Made by a program: the position numbers and the translations under genes. Below, in pieces: positions 10,311 through 18,834 of a stretch of 64,000 nt of DNA. The DNA comes from Clostridia bacterium (GTDB lineage Bacteria; Bacillota; Clostridia; Oscillospirales; CAG-272): NCBI GenBank assembly GCA_017466445.1, contig JAFTUC010000010.1, positions 27,433 through 91,432 of the forward strand. The letters run 5' to 3'. The notes under the pieces were generated by a model, which saw only the letters and a program-made list of their open reading frames with translations, was not told where the DNA came from and searched no databases. Each line of letters opens with the position of its first letter. Position 1 is the stretch's first letter.

Positions 10311-12287
10311 TTACATAATAGCATAATTTTCATCCGTCATCGCGCCACGCGCGTAAAGTATCCATTTTGCACGGTCAAGAGGATTCGGTCCCCGCCTCTC
10401 GGCAGTTTTTCCGAGCTCGAGCGGACATTCTCTGTATCCGTCGAACGAGGAGAAGAAAAGTCCCTTTCCGTGCGTCAGAGTGGCAAGACGCACAGGATAA
10501 TCGAGAGAGGTTGCGACCGGAAGGGATGCCTCTATAGTGAAGCTGTCGCCGTTTATTACTGGGGTATCGAATTCTCCGCGCATAGAGGTTATATCTCCTA
10601 TCACCTTACCGAGAAGATCGGCGCCGGCGCTTATTCTTACCCTTATGAAGGGCTCGAGAAGAGCGGTCCCGATAGCCGTAAGACCGTTCATTATCGCCAT
10701 AGGGGTGGCAACAAAGAAATCGAGAGGATGCGTATGTATGGTATGATGCTCGGCGTATTCAAGGGTGGCCTTAAAATCGGTGACCTCCCATCCGAGCGGT
10801 CCCTGCGCAAGGTTTGCGAAAAATGATCTCTTTATATGCTCCTGATACTTATAAAAGCAGGTGTTGTTCGGCACCTTTCCGGGATCGTATACAACACCGG
10901 AGCCGATCGGAAGCCTTTCGAACTTAAGCTTAAGTATAGCCCAGCACGGCTTAGGCATCGTATAATGAGCGTGACCGATTCCACTTCCCTTAGGCGTCTC
11001 CTTGTATATTACTGACGGCTCGGAAAAGCTTGCGGAAAGTCCGTATCGGGACATTAGTAGTGAGGCGATTATCTCCATTTGCATATGTCCGGTTATTGAT
11101 ATAACTATTTCACGCTCGGATTTTTCCCATTTGCAGTCAAGAAGAGGATCCTCGTCCGAAAGCTCCTTAAGAGCGGTGAGAAGAGGCATAAGCTCTGCCT
11201 CGGTCTTAGGCGCGACCTTTACCGAAAGAAATGGATTTGCGAGTCTGTATGAGTTTGAGAGCGACGATTCGCCTATAACGTCCATGACGCGCAGGGACGA
11301 AAGTCCGCACAGAGCGGCAATGTCGCCTGCGGATACCTTTCCCACGTCAAAATATTTTTGACCGTTGAATTTTCTTATCTGCGTTATCTTTTCGGGATTT
11401 CCTCTGCCGACATCTACGGTATCTCTTGCCGAAAATTCTCCGCCGTACATTCTTACGTGCGCTATCTTTCCCATAGTCTTATCGTGCTCTATCTTAAAGA
11501 CGGTAGCACCAAGCTCGGGCAGAAGCCTTTTATCCGCGCTCGGAAGAAGAGTTACTACTGCGTCGAGAAGAGCCTCAACGCCTATATTCTTCTGAGCGCA
11601 GCCGCAGAAGATCGGAATAATATTTCTGTTTTCGACCGCTTTTTGAAGAGATGATAACAAAAGTCCTCTATCGAGCGTCTCTTCCATGAGGAATGCCTGC
11701 GCCACGGTATCGTCGTAATCGGCAAGCGTTTCGAAAGTTTTTTCTCCGAGCATATCAATGCCTTTTATCTCAAAATCTCCGAGTCCCTCGTTAGTTACGT
11801 CTGTAAGCGGCAAAAGCGAGCAGCCCTCACATCCGAGAATTTTCGGAAATTCCTCACAGATCTCGTAGAACCTGCTTCCCGCTCTGTCGACCTTGTTTAT
11901 AAATATAACAGTCGGTATTTTAAGCTTTACAAGCGCTCTCCAAAGACTCTCGGTATATGACTGAACACCCTCGACGGCGGACAGAAGAAGCACCGCTCCG
12001 TCAAGAACGCCGAGTATACGCTCGACCTCGCCTGCAAAATCGATATGACCGGGTGTATCTATGAGATTTATTTGGGTATCCTTCCAAAAAAACGTAGTCT
12101 GAGCGGATCTTACCGAGATCCCTCGCTCACGTTCGATAGGAAGAAAATCGGTGTGCGTGTCTCCGTCATCGACGCTTCCCGCCTTGCGAAGCGCACCCGA
12201 AAGGTAAAGTATCTGTTCACTGAGCGTGGTCTTTCCCGCGTCAACGTGAGCAAGTATTCCTATATTACGTATTTTATCTGGAGTCAT
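10311..12287 (-). CDS. Tet(M)/EF-G-like ribosomal protection-type GTPase
   Basis: Translation-factor GTPase of the family that includes Tet(M), Tet(O) and Otr(A). The 658-residue protein begins with the P-loop AHVDAGKT (13-20) and has DTPGH and NKVD motifs, then EF-G-like domains. The C-terminus aligns by eye to Tet(M) around the ribosome-contacting loop (HPLDFFVATPM in place of the Tet(M) YSPVSTPADF segment) and the end RRGPNPLDRAKWILY. The ATG at 12287 is chosen because GGAG sits eight bases upstream; the two earlier ATGs have no site. It has its own promoter and shows no mobile-element neighbours, so a chromosomal relative rather than a recently acquired resistance gene is likely. Resistance is unproven. 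Confidence 0.75.
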   Translation of the reverse strand: MTPDKIRNIGILAHVDAGKTTLSEQILYLSGALRKAGSVDDGDTHTDFLPIERERGISVRSAQTTFFWKDTQINLIDTPGHIDFAGEVERILGVLDGAVLLLSAVEGVQSYTESLWRALVKLKIPTVIFINKVDRAGSRFYEICEEFPKILGCEGCSLLPLTDVTNEGLGDFEIKGIDMLGEKTFETLADYDDTVAQAFLMEETLDRGLLLSSLQKAVENRNIIPIFCGCAQKNIGVEALLDAVVTLLPSADKRLLPELGATVFKIEHDKTMGKIAHVRMYGGEFSARDTVDVGRGNPEKITQIRKFNGQKYFDVGKVSAGDIAALCGLSSLRVMDVIGESSLSNSYRLANPFLSVKVAPKTEAELMPLLTALKELSDEDPLLDCKWEKSEREIVISITGHMQMEIIASLLMSRYGLSASFSEPSVIYKETPKGSGIGHAHYTMPKPCWAILKLKFERLPIGSGVVYDPGKVPNNTCFYKYQEHIKRSFFANLAQGPLGWEVTDFKATLEYAEHHTIHTHPLDFFVATPMAIMNGLTAIGTALLEPFIRVRISAGADLLGKVIGDITSMRGEFDTPVINGDSFTIEASLPVATSLDYPVRLATLTHGKGLFFSSFDGYRECPLELGKTAERRGPNPLDRAKWILYARGAMTDENYAIM

Positions 12288-12321
12288 ATACATTTCTCCA
12301 TTCATAAAGATAGTTTTTATT

Positions 12322-12350
12322 ATTATAAACTATTTTACCCAAATAGTCAA
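12322..12350 (-). promoter_or_regulatory. Sigma-A promoter of the Tet(M)-like gene
   Basis: On the minus strand, TTGACT (12350-12345), a 17-bp spacer and TATAAT (12327-12322), about 35 bases before the chosen start. Confidence 0.7.
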
Positions 12351-12389
12351 GTCATATTATGACCTATATTTTTTTCGGACATATTATGT
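12351..12389 (+). promoter_or_regulatory. Twin palindromes / possible mother-cell (SigK-like) promoter of dpaAB
   Basis: Two short palindromes share the core CATATTATG: GTCATATTATGAC (12351-12363) and ACATATTATGT (12379-12389), centres 27 bp apart. The second core is preceded by ACC (12362-12364) at 15 bp, which resembles the SigK pattern AC ... CATAnnnTA. In Bacillus subtilis the spoVF operon is SigK-dependent. The assignment is inference; the boxes could instead be repressor sites. Confidence 0.35.
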
Positions 12390-12453
12390 AGAGTAGGTAT
12401 CTGCCTACGGATAAACATCCGACGAAGTAAAAAAGAAAGGCGGTAAATTACCC

Positions 12454-13329
12454 TTGAAAAAAATAAAAAAGATAGCGGTGCTTGGCGGTGACATGCGGCA
12501 GATCCACATTGCAAGGTATTACAAAGAAAAAGGATATGAGGTCATCACGGCAGCAAACTCTCTTTCGGATGACGAGTACCCATTTAACAAGGAATCATTA
12601 TCATATCTTTTATCGGAGCTTGATATGATGATCCTACCTTTACCGATGACGCGCGACGGCATAACTCTGAATGCCCCGCATAGCAAGGATATTATCTCAC
12701 TTGATGATATCTTCAGCGTCACGTACGGCGTAGCGGTAATTGCTTTACCCGAAACGAATGATGACATCAAAAAAATGATATCCGACGATACTTTTCTTAT
12801 CGAATATGCCAAAAGCGAGGAATTTATCCTGAAAAACGCTCTTGCAAGTGCCGAAGGAGCCCTTGCTGTTTCGATATGTGAGAGCGATAAAACTATTTTC
12901 GGATCGGTATATGCTATATGCGGCTACGGAAGGATAGGAAGGATTCTTACGCATATGCTCGTAGCTCTCGGTGCCGATGTTAAGGTATTCGCACGAAAGA
13001 GCCGAGACCGTACACTTGCCATTCTTGACGGTGCAAACGGATTTGATATATCGGAGATATCCGATAATATCTACGATGTGGACGTTATAATAAACACTGT
13101 ACCTGCGGTGATAATGGGAGAAAAGGAGCTTTCCCATCGCAAAAAGGAGCTTATTATAATAGAGCTCGCATCCTTGCCGGGAGGCGTTTGTGAGAATGTT
13201 TGCGAGTCACTTGGAGTACGGCTTATAAGCGCACACTCTCTTCCGGGAAGATTTTCTGCGTATTCATCGGCTCATTATATAATTGAGTGCATTTGCGATA
13301 TCTTAAAGGAAAACGAGGTGATCTTATGA
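12454..13329 (+). CDS. dpaA: Dipicolinate synthase subunit A
   Basis: With DpaB converts dihydrodipicolinate to dipicolinic acid, the calcium chelator of the spore core; acts in the mother cell. The 291-residue protein has an N-terminal domain (KKIKKIAVLGGDMRQ) and a C-terminal NAD(P)-binding Rossmann fold with GYGRIGR near residue 156. The start codon is TTG at 12454, supported by AGGCGG ten bases upstream. Its stop overlaps the dpaB start as ATGA. The gene places sporulation capacity in this genome. Confidence 0.9.
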   Translation: MKKIKKIAVLGGDMRQIHIARYYKEKGYEVITAANSLSDDEYPFNKESLSYLLSELDMMILPLPMTRDGITLNAPHSKDIISLDDIFSVTYGVAVIALPETNDDIKKMISDDTFLIEYAKSEEFILKNALASAEGALAVSICESDKTIFGSVYAICGYGRIGRILTHMLVALGADVKVFARKSRDRTLAILDGANGFDISEISDNIYDVDVIINTVPAVIMGEKELSHRKKELIIIELASLPGGVCENVCESLGVRLISAHSLPGRFSAYSSAHYIIECICDILKENEVIL

Positions 13330-13883
13330 TAGGCTGGTGCTTCTGCGGTTCCTTCTGTACTTTGTCAAAATGCATCGACGAGCTCGGGCTTTTATCTGAA
13401 AAAGAAGAGATACTTCCCATAATCAGCGATTCGGTAAGCAGTATATCGAGCAGATTCGGAACGCCCGATGAATTTATATCCCGCATATCTGCTATAACAA
13501 AAAAAGATCCTCTTAAAACGATCGGGAGCTGTGAGGTGATAGGTCCGAAAAATTTCCTCTCCGCACTTATAGTTGCTCCATGCACGGGAAACACACTTGC
13601 CAAGATCGCAAACGGAGTAACAGACACAGCCGTAACAATGGCTGTAAAGGCCCATTTGCGAAATAGCAAGCCTCTTGTGATCGCGCTTGCATCAAACGAT
13701 GCGATGTCGGCAAATTTTAAAAATCTTGCATCTCTTGCCGAGCGTAAGAACGTGTATTTCGTTCCGCTTGCGCAGGATGATCCGAGAGGGAAGCCGACAT
13801 CTCTCGTTGCTGATTTCACTAAAATAAGAGAAACGCTCGATATGGCGATGCAGGGCGTACAGATACGCCCGTTATTTTTATAA
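13326..13883 (+). CDS. dpaB: Dipicolinate synthase subunit B
   Basis: Flavoprotein-family partner of DpaA in dipicolinic acid synthesis. I start it at the ATG at 13326 (MIGWCFCGSFCT), which overlaps the dpaA stop by four bases and has GAGGTG just upstream; this gives 185 residues, normal for SpoVFB. An upstream in-frame start at 13287 would run far into dpaA. Visible motifs are the N-terminal GSFC and the phosphopantothenoylcysteine-decarboxylase-like VAPCTGNTLAKIANG. A strong terminator follows. Confidence 0.9.
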   Translation: MIGWCFCGSFCTLSKCIDELGLLSEKEEILPIISDSVSSISSRFGTPDEFISRISAITKKDPLKTIGSCEVIGPKNFLSALIVAPCTGNTLAKIANGVTDTAVTMAVKAHLRNSKPLVIALASNDAMSANFKNLASLAERKNVYFVPLAQDDPRGKPTSLVADFTKIRETLDMAMQGVQIRPLFL

Positions 13884-13891
13884 TTATTACT

Positions 13892-13926
13892 CGGCAGCGG
13901 TACAAAGCGTACTGCTGCCGTTTTTT
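13892..13926 (+). terminator. Intrinsic terminator of dpaAB
   Basis: A 12-bp stem (CGGCAGCGGTAC with GTACTGCTGCCG, one wobble pair), loop AAAGC, followed by six T. Confidence 0.9.
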
Positions 13927-13976
13927 GATAAATCCGATAATTACCGATAATTTAAAGCCTTTACAAGAATTTCAAG

Positions 13977-14006
13977 GCATAATATCACGCTATTATGAGA
14001 AAATCT
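13977..14006 (+). promoter_or_regulatory. Possible forespore (SigF/SigG-like) promoter of pdaA
   Basis: GCATA (13977-13981), a 15-bp gap, then GAGAAAATCT (13997-14006) resembles the SigF consensus GYATA-N15-GGNRANAWT. No sigma-A promoter is evident before pdaA. B. subtilis pdaA is expressed in the forespore, which fits. The match is by eye only. Confidence 0.35.
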
Positions 14007-14035
14007 TAGTTGAGACCATCTAAAAGGAGGCAATT

Positions 14036-14827
14036 ATGAAAAAGAGCTTATTAAAAGCGATAAGCGCGTTTTTTGCGTTTATTTTTATGATAAATATTTT
14101 TTGTCTTCCGCTTCGTGTTTATGCGGGACGCTCTTACAACTGGTACTGCAAAAACAACGACACGCACAGTGTTCCGAAACTTGATCCCGATTTTGATTTT
14201 ATCGGGAAATACGGCGGATATTACGCAAATCTAAACGTAAAAAAGGGAGACAAGGTAATATATCTCACCTTTGACGCGGGATATGAAAACGGAAACGTGG
14301 CAAAGATACTCGATACACTTAAGGAGCATAACGCTCACGGATCCTTCTTCATACTTGAAAATCTGATAAGAAGAAATCCCGATCTTGTAATGAGAATGAA
14401 AAACGAGGGGCATCTCGTCTGCAATCACACGGCAAAGCACCCTGATATGACAAAAATAGCAAGCATCGATCTTTTTGAAAAGCAGCTCACACGTCTCGAG
14501 GATGCCTACTTTGAGCTGACCGGAGACAGTATGGCAAAGGTATACCGTCCGCCCGAGGGTCGTTTTTCAGAGGAAAATCTGAGATTTGCGCACGAGCTCG
14601 GATATAAAACTATATTCTGGTCGTTTGCGTACGCAGATTGGGACAACCAAAAGCAGCCCGAATGCTCAAGATCGCTTGAAAAGCTGATCTCACACGTTCA
14701 CAACGGCGAGATCCTTTTGCTCCACCCAACGTCCGAAACAAATACCAAAATACTCGGAGAGTTTCTTACAAGACTTGAGAGCGAGGGATACAGATTCGGA
14801 GATCTGAGTGAATTATGGGCAAGATAG
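14036..14827 (+). CDS. pdaA: Delta-lactam-biosynthetic polysaccharide deacetylase
   Basis: NodB-type deacetylase that removes acetyl from N-acetylmuramic acid on the way to muramic delta-lactam in the spore cortex. The 263-residue product has a signal peptide (about 1-30) and the PdaA-type motif TFDAGYENG (near 77), in which the usual second Asp-Gly-Pro is replaced as in PdaA, the metal histidines in CNHTAKHPD, and the YRPPEG segment. AAGGAGG precedes the ATG. It lies next to dpaAB and overlaps a second deacetylase by 13 bases. Cortex function is inferred from motif and context. Confidence 0.85.
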   Translation: MKKSLLKAISAFFAFIFMINIFCLPLRVYAGRSYNWYCKNNDTHSVPKLDPDFDFIGKYGGYYANLNVKKGDKVIYLTFDAGYENGNVAKILDTLKEHNAHGSFFILENLIRRNPDLVMRMKNEGHLVCNHTAKHPDMTKIASIDLFEKQLTRLEDAYFELTGDSMAKVYRPPEGRFSEENLRFAHELGYKTIFWSFAYADWDNQKQPECSRSLEKLISHVHNGEILLLHPTSETNTKILGEFLTRLESEGYRFGDLSELWAR

Positions 14828-15495
14828 GACGTATTTTAAGGTGTGCGGCATCCGTTCTGACGCTCCTCTCTATCAGTGTTTCCTCATTTCCGATATTTGC
14901 AAAAGCAAAGATCGAGAGCGACACCAAAAGAATGATCGCCCTCACCTTTGACGACGGACCTCACGGAAAATACACCGATGAAATACTTGATATTCTCGGT
15001 GAATACGGGATAAAAGCAACATTCTTCGTAGTTGGCGTATGTGCCGAAAAATATCCGCAGATAATCGCCCGCGAGATCGCAGAGGGACACGAAATAGGAA
15101 ATCACACCTATTCGCACATTCATATAAACGGAGCGAGCGACAGTGTGATCGCCGGAGAAATAGACAAGACAGAGCAGCTGATTTTTGAGAGCAGCGGATA
15201 TTCGACTACTCTCTTCAGACCGCCCGAGGGAGTATGCAACGACACTGTGCGCTCGGTGGCAAAAAATATGAACTATTCTCTTGTTTTATGGACGGTAGAC
15301 ACAAGAGACTGGATACCGAGCTCTAAGGAAAGCATAATAAACACGGTAATGAGTGAGGTAGACGGCGGTGAGATAATACTGATGCACGATTACGTTGCAA
15401 AAAACAGTAATACTCCGGACGCGCTACGCGTCATCATACCGAAACTGCTTGATATGGGATACACCTTTGTCACAGTATCCGAGCTGATAAAATAA
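14815..15495 (+). CDS. Secreted polysaccharide deacetylase (NodB family)
   Basis: A 226-residue exported deacetylase with a signal peptide (about 1-30), the canonical TFDDGP (44-49), the metal-binding GNHTYSHIH, FRPPEGVCN, and a C-terminal LMHD motif, so all NodB motifs look intact. Its start lies 13 bases inside pdaA, so it is translationally coupled. Possible roles are spore cortex (PdaB-like) or vegetative peptidoglycan deacetylation; the coupling to pdaA favours sporulation. The first palindromic repeat lies about 50 bases downstream and may act as its terminator. Confidence 0.85.
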   Translation: MGKIGRILRCAASVLTLLSISVSSFPIFAKAKIESDTKRMIALTFDDGPHGKYTDEILDILGEYGIKATFFVVGVCAEKYPQIIAREIAEGHEIGNHTYSHIHINGASDSVIAGEIDKTEQLIFESSGYSTTLFRPPEGVCNDTVRSVAKNMNYSLVLWTVDTRDWIPSSKESIINTVMSEVDGGEIILMHDYVAKNSNTPDALRVIIPKLLDMGYTFVTVSELIK

Positions 15496-15543
15496 AACAC
15501 CCGAATCCATTAATGAGGGCATGTATTTTGAAAAATTATCAAA

Positions 15544-15576
15544 CCGCCGAGAGTAACCGTTTGGTGCTCTCGGCGG
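15544..15576 (+). repeat. Dispersed palindromic repeat, copy 1
   Basis: A 33-bp hairpin with arms CCGCCGAGAG and CTCTCGGCGG, an inner ACC/GGT pair and a GTTT loop. It lies 3' of both the deacetylase gene (+) and the XRE gene (-). The same element recurs at 17015, 18801 and, inverted, 62591. Confidence 0.9.
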
Positions 15577-15613
15577 TGTTTGTTATATGGACTTGCTAAT
15601 TATCGTGCAAATA

Positions 15614-16774
15614 TTAAGCATCATAAAGAACTTTCTCGATTTCCTTAACTGCATTTTTATATTGTTCCGACTTTGTAAAATCGTTATCCTCACTTGAATA
15701 CAAACCGCTAAAGCTAAATGCCCAATGAGGTGTTTTTTCAGCAAAGAACTTGTAATCCGCCAATACTTCCTCATCCTTTGTCTTTCCTTTTACCCATGCA
15801 AACATTTCACACGCTGTTTTTGCCGCTTTGTCAAGTGCTGTATATGCAGCATCGTAATCGCTATTCAACAAATGCATTTTGCACATCATAGTGTATGCCG
15901 TGATCAGATAGCAATAGGGCATCTTTTCATAAGAATTAACGTCAAGAGTTGTTACATCCAAATACAAAGATACTGCCGTTTTGGCAATACTTTCGGCGTG
16001 CTCCAATACCAAAATGGATTTGTCTTTCCCATACATACCGGAAATTGCGCTTTCATACAATGCCCTCAAATAATCCAAGCATTTTTCTTTATCTGCAATC
16101 AATTTCACTTGGTTCGCTTTGTCAATTGCTTTTTGAGCATACAATACCTTGCTTTGTGCCGTGCATTTGATTCCGCAGGTTCCCGGAAGCATTTCAACGA
16201 AGTGCAGAGCTTTGTCAAAGTTATCGTCCAAGAGCAAAAGCTCGATCATCAACTGATTGGCATTTATCTGAAGCTCTATAACCAAGGTGTTGTTACAAAT
16301 CGAAGAAAGCATTAATTTGCACCGAGTGTAGATTGATTCATAGGTATCTGCTTCAATATGGAATTTTCCTCTTACCTTGCCTACCAAAAGATAATCGTAT
16401 AAAGCCAACGCGCACTTGTATTTTACCTCGTAATCGGTAGGATACTTGCGTAGATACTCCTTATAAAGATTGGCGACCAACAAATCGGCATTGTTTTCTT
16501 TGGTGTTGACAGAATAATTTGCCCAAACGGTATTTACGTTGCGGATGAGTGTTTCGTGATCGGCTTTCTCATCAAATCCGACTCCGAGCAAATAATCGGT
16601 TGAAACACAAAGGATACTTGCAAGCGGAACGATTTGAGAGATATCCGGCATTGTGTTATTGCATTCCCAATTGGAGATAGATTGAACCGAAACACCAATG
16701 TGTTCTGCAAGCATCGCTTGCGACAAGCCTGCATCCGTGCGCAGCTTTTTAATTTTCTGACCAAAATTCAACAT
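15614..16774 (-). CDS. XRE-family regulator with long alpha-helical (TPR-like) C-terminus
   Basis: A 386-residue protein with an N-terminal helix-turn-helix of Cro/CI type (about residues 1-65; SQAMLAEHIGVSVQSISNWE), then about 310 helical residues that look like tetratricopeptide repeats. This architecture is typical of regulators that respond to a bound peptide or metabolite. The ATG at 16774 is preferred since GAAGGA lies six bases upstream; earlier starts at 16780 and 16792 lack a site. The gene stands alone between palindromic repeat copies 1 and 2. In the 376 bases between it and the next gene I see only copy 2 and the sigma-gene promoter. Confidence 0.8.
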   Translation of the reverse strand: MLNFGQKIKKLRTDAGLSQAMLAEHIGVSVQSISNWECNNTMPDISQIVPLASILCVSTDYLLGVGFDEKADHETLIRNVNTVWANYSVNTKENNADLLVANLYKEYLRKYPTDYEVKYKCALALYDYLLVGKVRGKFHIEADTYESIYTRCKLMLSSICNNTLVIELQINANQLMIELLLLDDNFDKALHFVEMLPGTCGIKCTAQSKVLYAQKAIDKANQVKLIADKEKCLDYLRALYESAISGMYGKDKSILVLEHAESIAKTAVSLYLDVTTLDVNSYEKMPYCYLITAYTMMCKMHLLNSDYDAAYTALDKAAKTACEMFAWVKGKTKDEEVLADYKFFAEKTPHWAFSFSGLYSSEDNDFTKSEQYKNAVKEIEKVLYDA

Positions 16775-17014
16775 ATTCATTCCTTCTTTCATGTTTTGAT
16801 TGAAAGATCGTAGCTACTCTTTCTGGTGACATTATAGCAGTAAATATTCAAAAATAAAATATAGCAAATCGTTAAGCCAATTACAAACGCGTTTATACAC
16901 CGCATTAGTTGTATTCATTATACCATGTTTTTGTAAAAAACTGAAGATGGAAATAAAATTTTGGACTTTTAATACGGGTTATCAAAAGGAACGCCGCATT
17001 CGCTTAATAACACA

Positions 17015-17048
17015 CCGCCGAGAGTAACCGTTGGGGCACTCTCGGCGG
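17015..17048 (+). repeat. Dispersed palindromic repeat, copy 2
   Basis: A 34-bp element with arms CCGCCGAGAGT and ACTCTCGGCGG; the loop differs slightly from the other copies (GTTGGGGC). It lies upstream of both flanking, divergent genes, so a terminator role does not explain it. Confidence 0.9.
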
Positions 17049-17056
17049 TGTTGTTA

Positions 17057-17085
17057 TAGACTAATTCATAATTTTATGATATAAT
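17057..17085 (+). promoter_or_regulatory. Probable promoter of the long sigma gene
   Basis: TAGACT (17057-17062), 17-bp spacer, TATAAT (17080-17085) with TGA before it. It begins only nine bases after repeat copy 2. Confidence 0.5.
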
Positions 17086-17150
17086 ATTTCCAATAATCTT
17101 GTCAGCAATTCGAGAAATGCCACACTATATGAGTGAAAGGAGGCGAGGAA

Positions 17151-18794
17151 ATGCAAGAAACGAACGAAATGCGTGATCGGCTTATCAATGAATTTACCGA
17201 AAACTATATGGAAAAGTTGTTTTATTTCTGCCTAAAGAAGACAGGAAACACTGTTGAAGCTAAAGATCTGACGCAAGATATAGCACTTCAGATCATCACA
17301 GCTTTGAATAAAGGCACGATACCAACGAGCTTTTCGGCGTGGGTATGGCGGATCGCGCGAAACCGATACTGCGTATGGGCGAATGAAAAGCATAATCGAA
17401 ACAAGTCGGTAACCGGTTCCGATATCGGCGATTATGAAATTGAGGATGAAAGCGAAAATATCCTTGATGAAATGATACATACAGAGCAGATGGCTATGCT
17501 TCGGCGGGAGCTGGCGTTCATCAAAAGTGATTATCGCAACATCGTCGTTGCCTACTACATAGAGAACAAGAGCGTTCGTGATATTGCATCGTCACTTTCT
17601 ATTTCGATTAGCGCGGTTCAGCAAAGGCTTCACCGTGCAAGAATCATATTGAAGGAAGGTATGAATATGGCAAGAGAATTTGGTGTAAGAAGCTATAAGC
17701 CGGAGGAGATTGATTTCAGCTGTAGCTGTGATTCCTTTGGAGAATTTGGCCAACCGTGGACAATTCTCAACCACAAAATCTACAAAAACATTTTCCTTGA
17801 AGCCTATGGTAATCCCTCCACCGCAGAGGAGTTGTCCCTCGAACTCGGGGTGGCACTTCCTTATATGGAGGACGAGTTAAGGTATCTGGTAGAGCAGACA
17901 ATGCTTGTTCGTAATGGAAACAAATATGAGACTGCTTTTCCCATCCTGAGTAGTCAGGCGCAGGAAAAAACATGGGCTTACAATGACCGCATGATACCGC
18001 AGCTTACGGGGTTGTTTACCAAGCTTATCGATAATTTTATTCAGATCTGTGAAGCTCATGGCATCAGCTGCTTTGGAAAGTATCATACATACGAGGATGC
18101 CAAGTGGACGCTCTTGATGCGTGCATTTGATATGCTCGCGTTCACTGCTTCTCCCGAGGGTTATTACCAAAAAGGCTACACCAAGCGTCCCAACGGAGGA
18201 TGTTGGGACATCGTGGGCTATCAAAAAGCGGACATTCCCGATATTCCTTGGGTAGGCCTTCACGGTTGCCCAAAGGAGCGAATGGATCAGCCCGCTGTGT
18301 ATTTCCAACAATTCAAATACAAGCATGAGGATATTTGGATGAAGACCCCCGAGTATCTGACTCACGACGAGGCATTGACCCTAAAAGCGGTTGTCGAAGG
18401 AAAGTGGGAAGCATGTGAGGCATATTGGATGGATCGTCTGCTTTCATACGGCTATATCAAAAAGACCGAGACGGGATACGAACCTACCATCGTCGTGTTT
18501 GAACAGGGTGCAAAGGAAAGATATCTTGAATCGTTCACCGATGAAGAAAAGAAGTTGCTGATGGATACAGCAACGGAAATCAAGAAAATGCTCCGAGAAG
18601 CTAAGGACTTCTCCTGTAAGATCATTGTGGAGGATCTTCCCGATAGCATTGCAAGCAATGAAAACTTAAGGTTCATTGCTTTTCAGGAGAACGGAGCCGA
18701 TCGGCGCTATGTGCTTGAGCAGGCTTTGAAGGATGGTTGGCTCGTTTACGACGATAAGACCTCCCCTGTCATTGGTGCGTATATGTATCTGTAA
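17151..18794 (+). CDS. ECF-type sigma factor with about 370-residue C-terminal extension
   Basis: The first about 180 residues of this 547-residue protein are an ECF sigma factor: region 2 (EAKDLTQDIALQII ... FSAWVWRIARNRYC) and region 4 (RRELAFIKSDYRNIVVAYYI ... VRDIASSLSISISAVQQRLHRAR). The rest begins with a winged-helix-like stretch (STAEELSLELGVALPYMEDELRYL) and continues as a domain I do not recognise. The ATG at 17151 has AAAGGAGG seven bases upstream; a GTG at 17133 does not. The gene sits alone between repeat copies 2 and 3 and has a full-architecture paralog at 62645. No anti-sigma gene is adjacent, so the C-terminus may hold the sensor. Confidence 0.75.
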   Translation: MQETNEMRDRLINEFTENYMEKLFYFCLKKTGNTVEAKDLTQDIALQIITALNKGTIPTSFSAWVWRIARNRYCVWANEKHNRNKSVTGSDIGDYEIEDESENILDEMIHTEQMAMLRRELAFIKSDYRNIVVAYYIENKSVRDIASSLSISISAVQQRLHRARIILKEGMNMAREFGVRSYKPEEIDFSCSCDSFGEFGQPWTILNHKIYKNIFLEAYGNPSTAEELSLELGVALPYMEDELRYLVEQTMLVRNGNKYETAFPILSSQAQEKTWAYNDRMIPQLTGLFTKLIDNFIQICEAHGISCFGKYHTYEDAKWTLLMRAFDMLAFTASPEGYYQKGYTKRPNGGCWDIVGYQKADIPDIPWVGLHGCPKERMDQPAVYFQQFKYKHEDIWMKTPEYLTHDEALTLKAVVEGKWEACEAYWMDRLLSYGYIKKTETGYEPTIVVFEQGAKERYLESFTDEEKKLLMDTATEIKKMLREAKDFSCKIIVEDLPDSIASNENLRFIAFQENGADRRYVLEQALKDGWLVYDDKTSPVIGAYMYL

Positions 18795-18800
18795 ATAACG

Positions 18801-18834
18801 CCGCCGAGAGTAACCGTTTGGTCACTCTCGGCGG
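18801..18834 (+). repeat. Dispersed palindromic repeat, copy 3
   Basis: A 34-bp hairpin (arms CCGCCGAGAGT / ACTCTCGGCGG, loop GTTT) starting six bases after the sigma gene stop and followed by TCTTTTA, so it could terminate that gene. Confidence 0.9.

Noticed and set aside
13287-13325. Upstream start for dpaB giving 198 residues
   Set aside because: It would place the N-terminus inside dpaA; the ATG at 13326 with the ATGA overlap and GAGGTG fits the family length.
15544-18834. Integron attC sites as explanation for the palindromic repeats
   Set aside because: The elements lack the RYYYAAC/GTTRRRY core pair, are only 33-34 bp and no integron integrase is visible.
15544-18834. CRISPR array
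   Set aside because: Repeat spacing is 1.4-1.8 kb with whole genes between copies; no short regular spacers or cas genes occur in the window.
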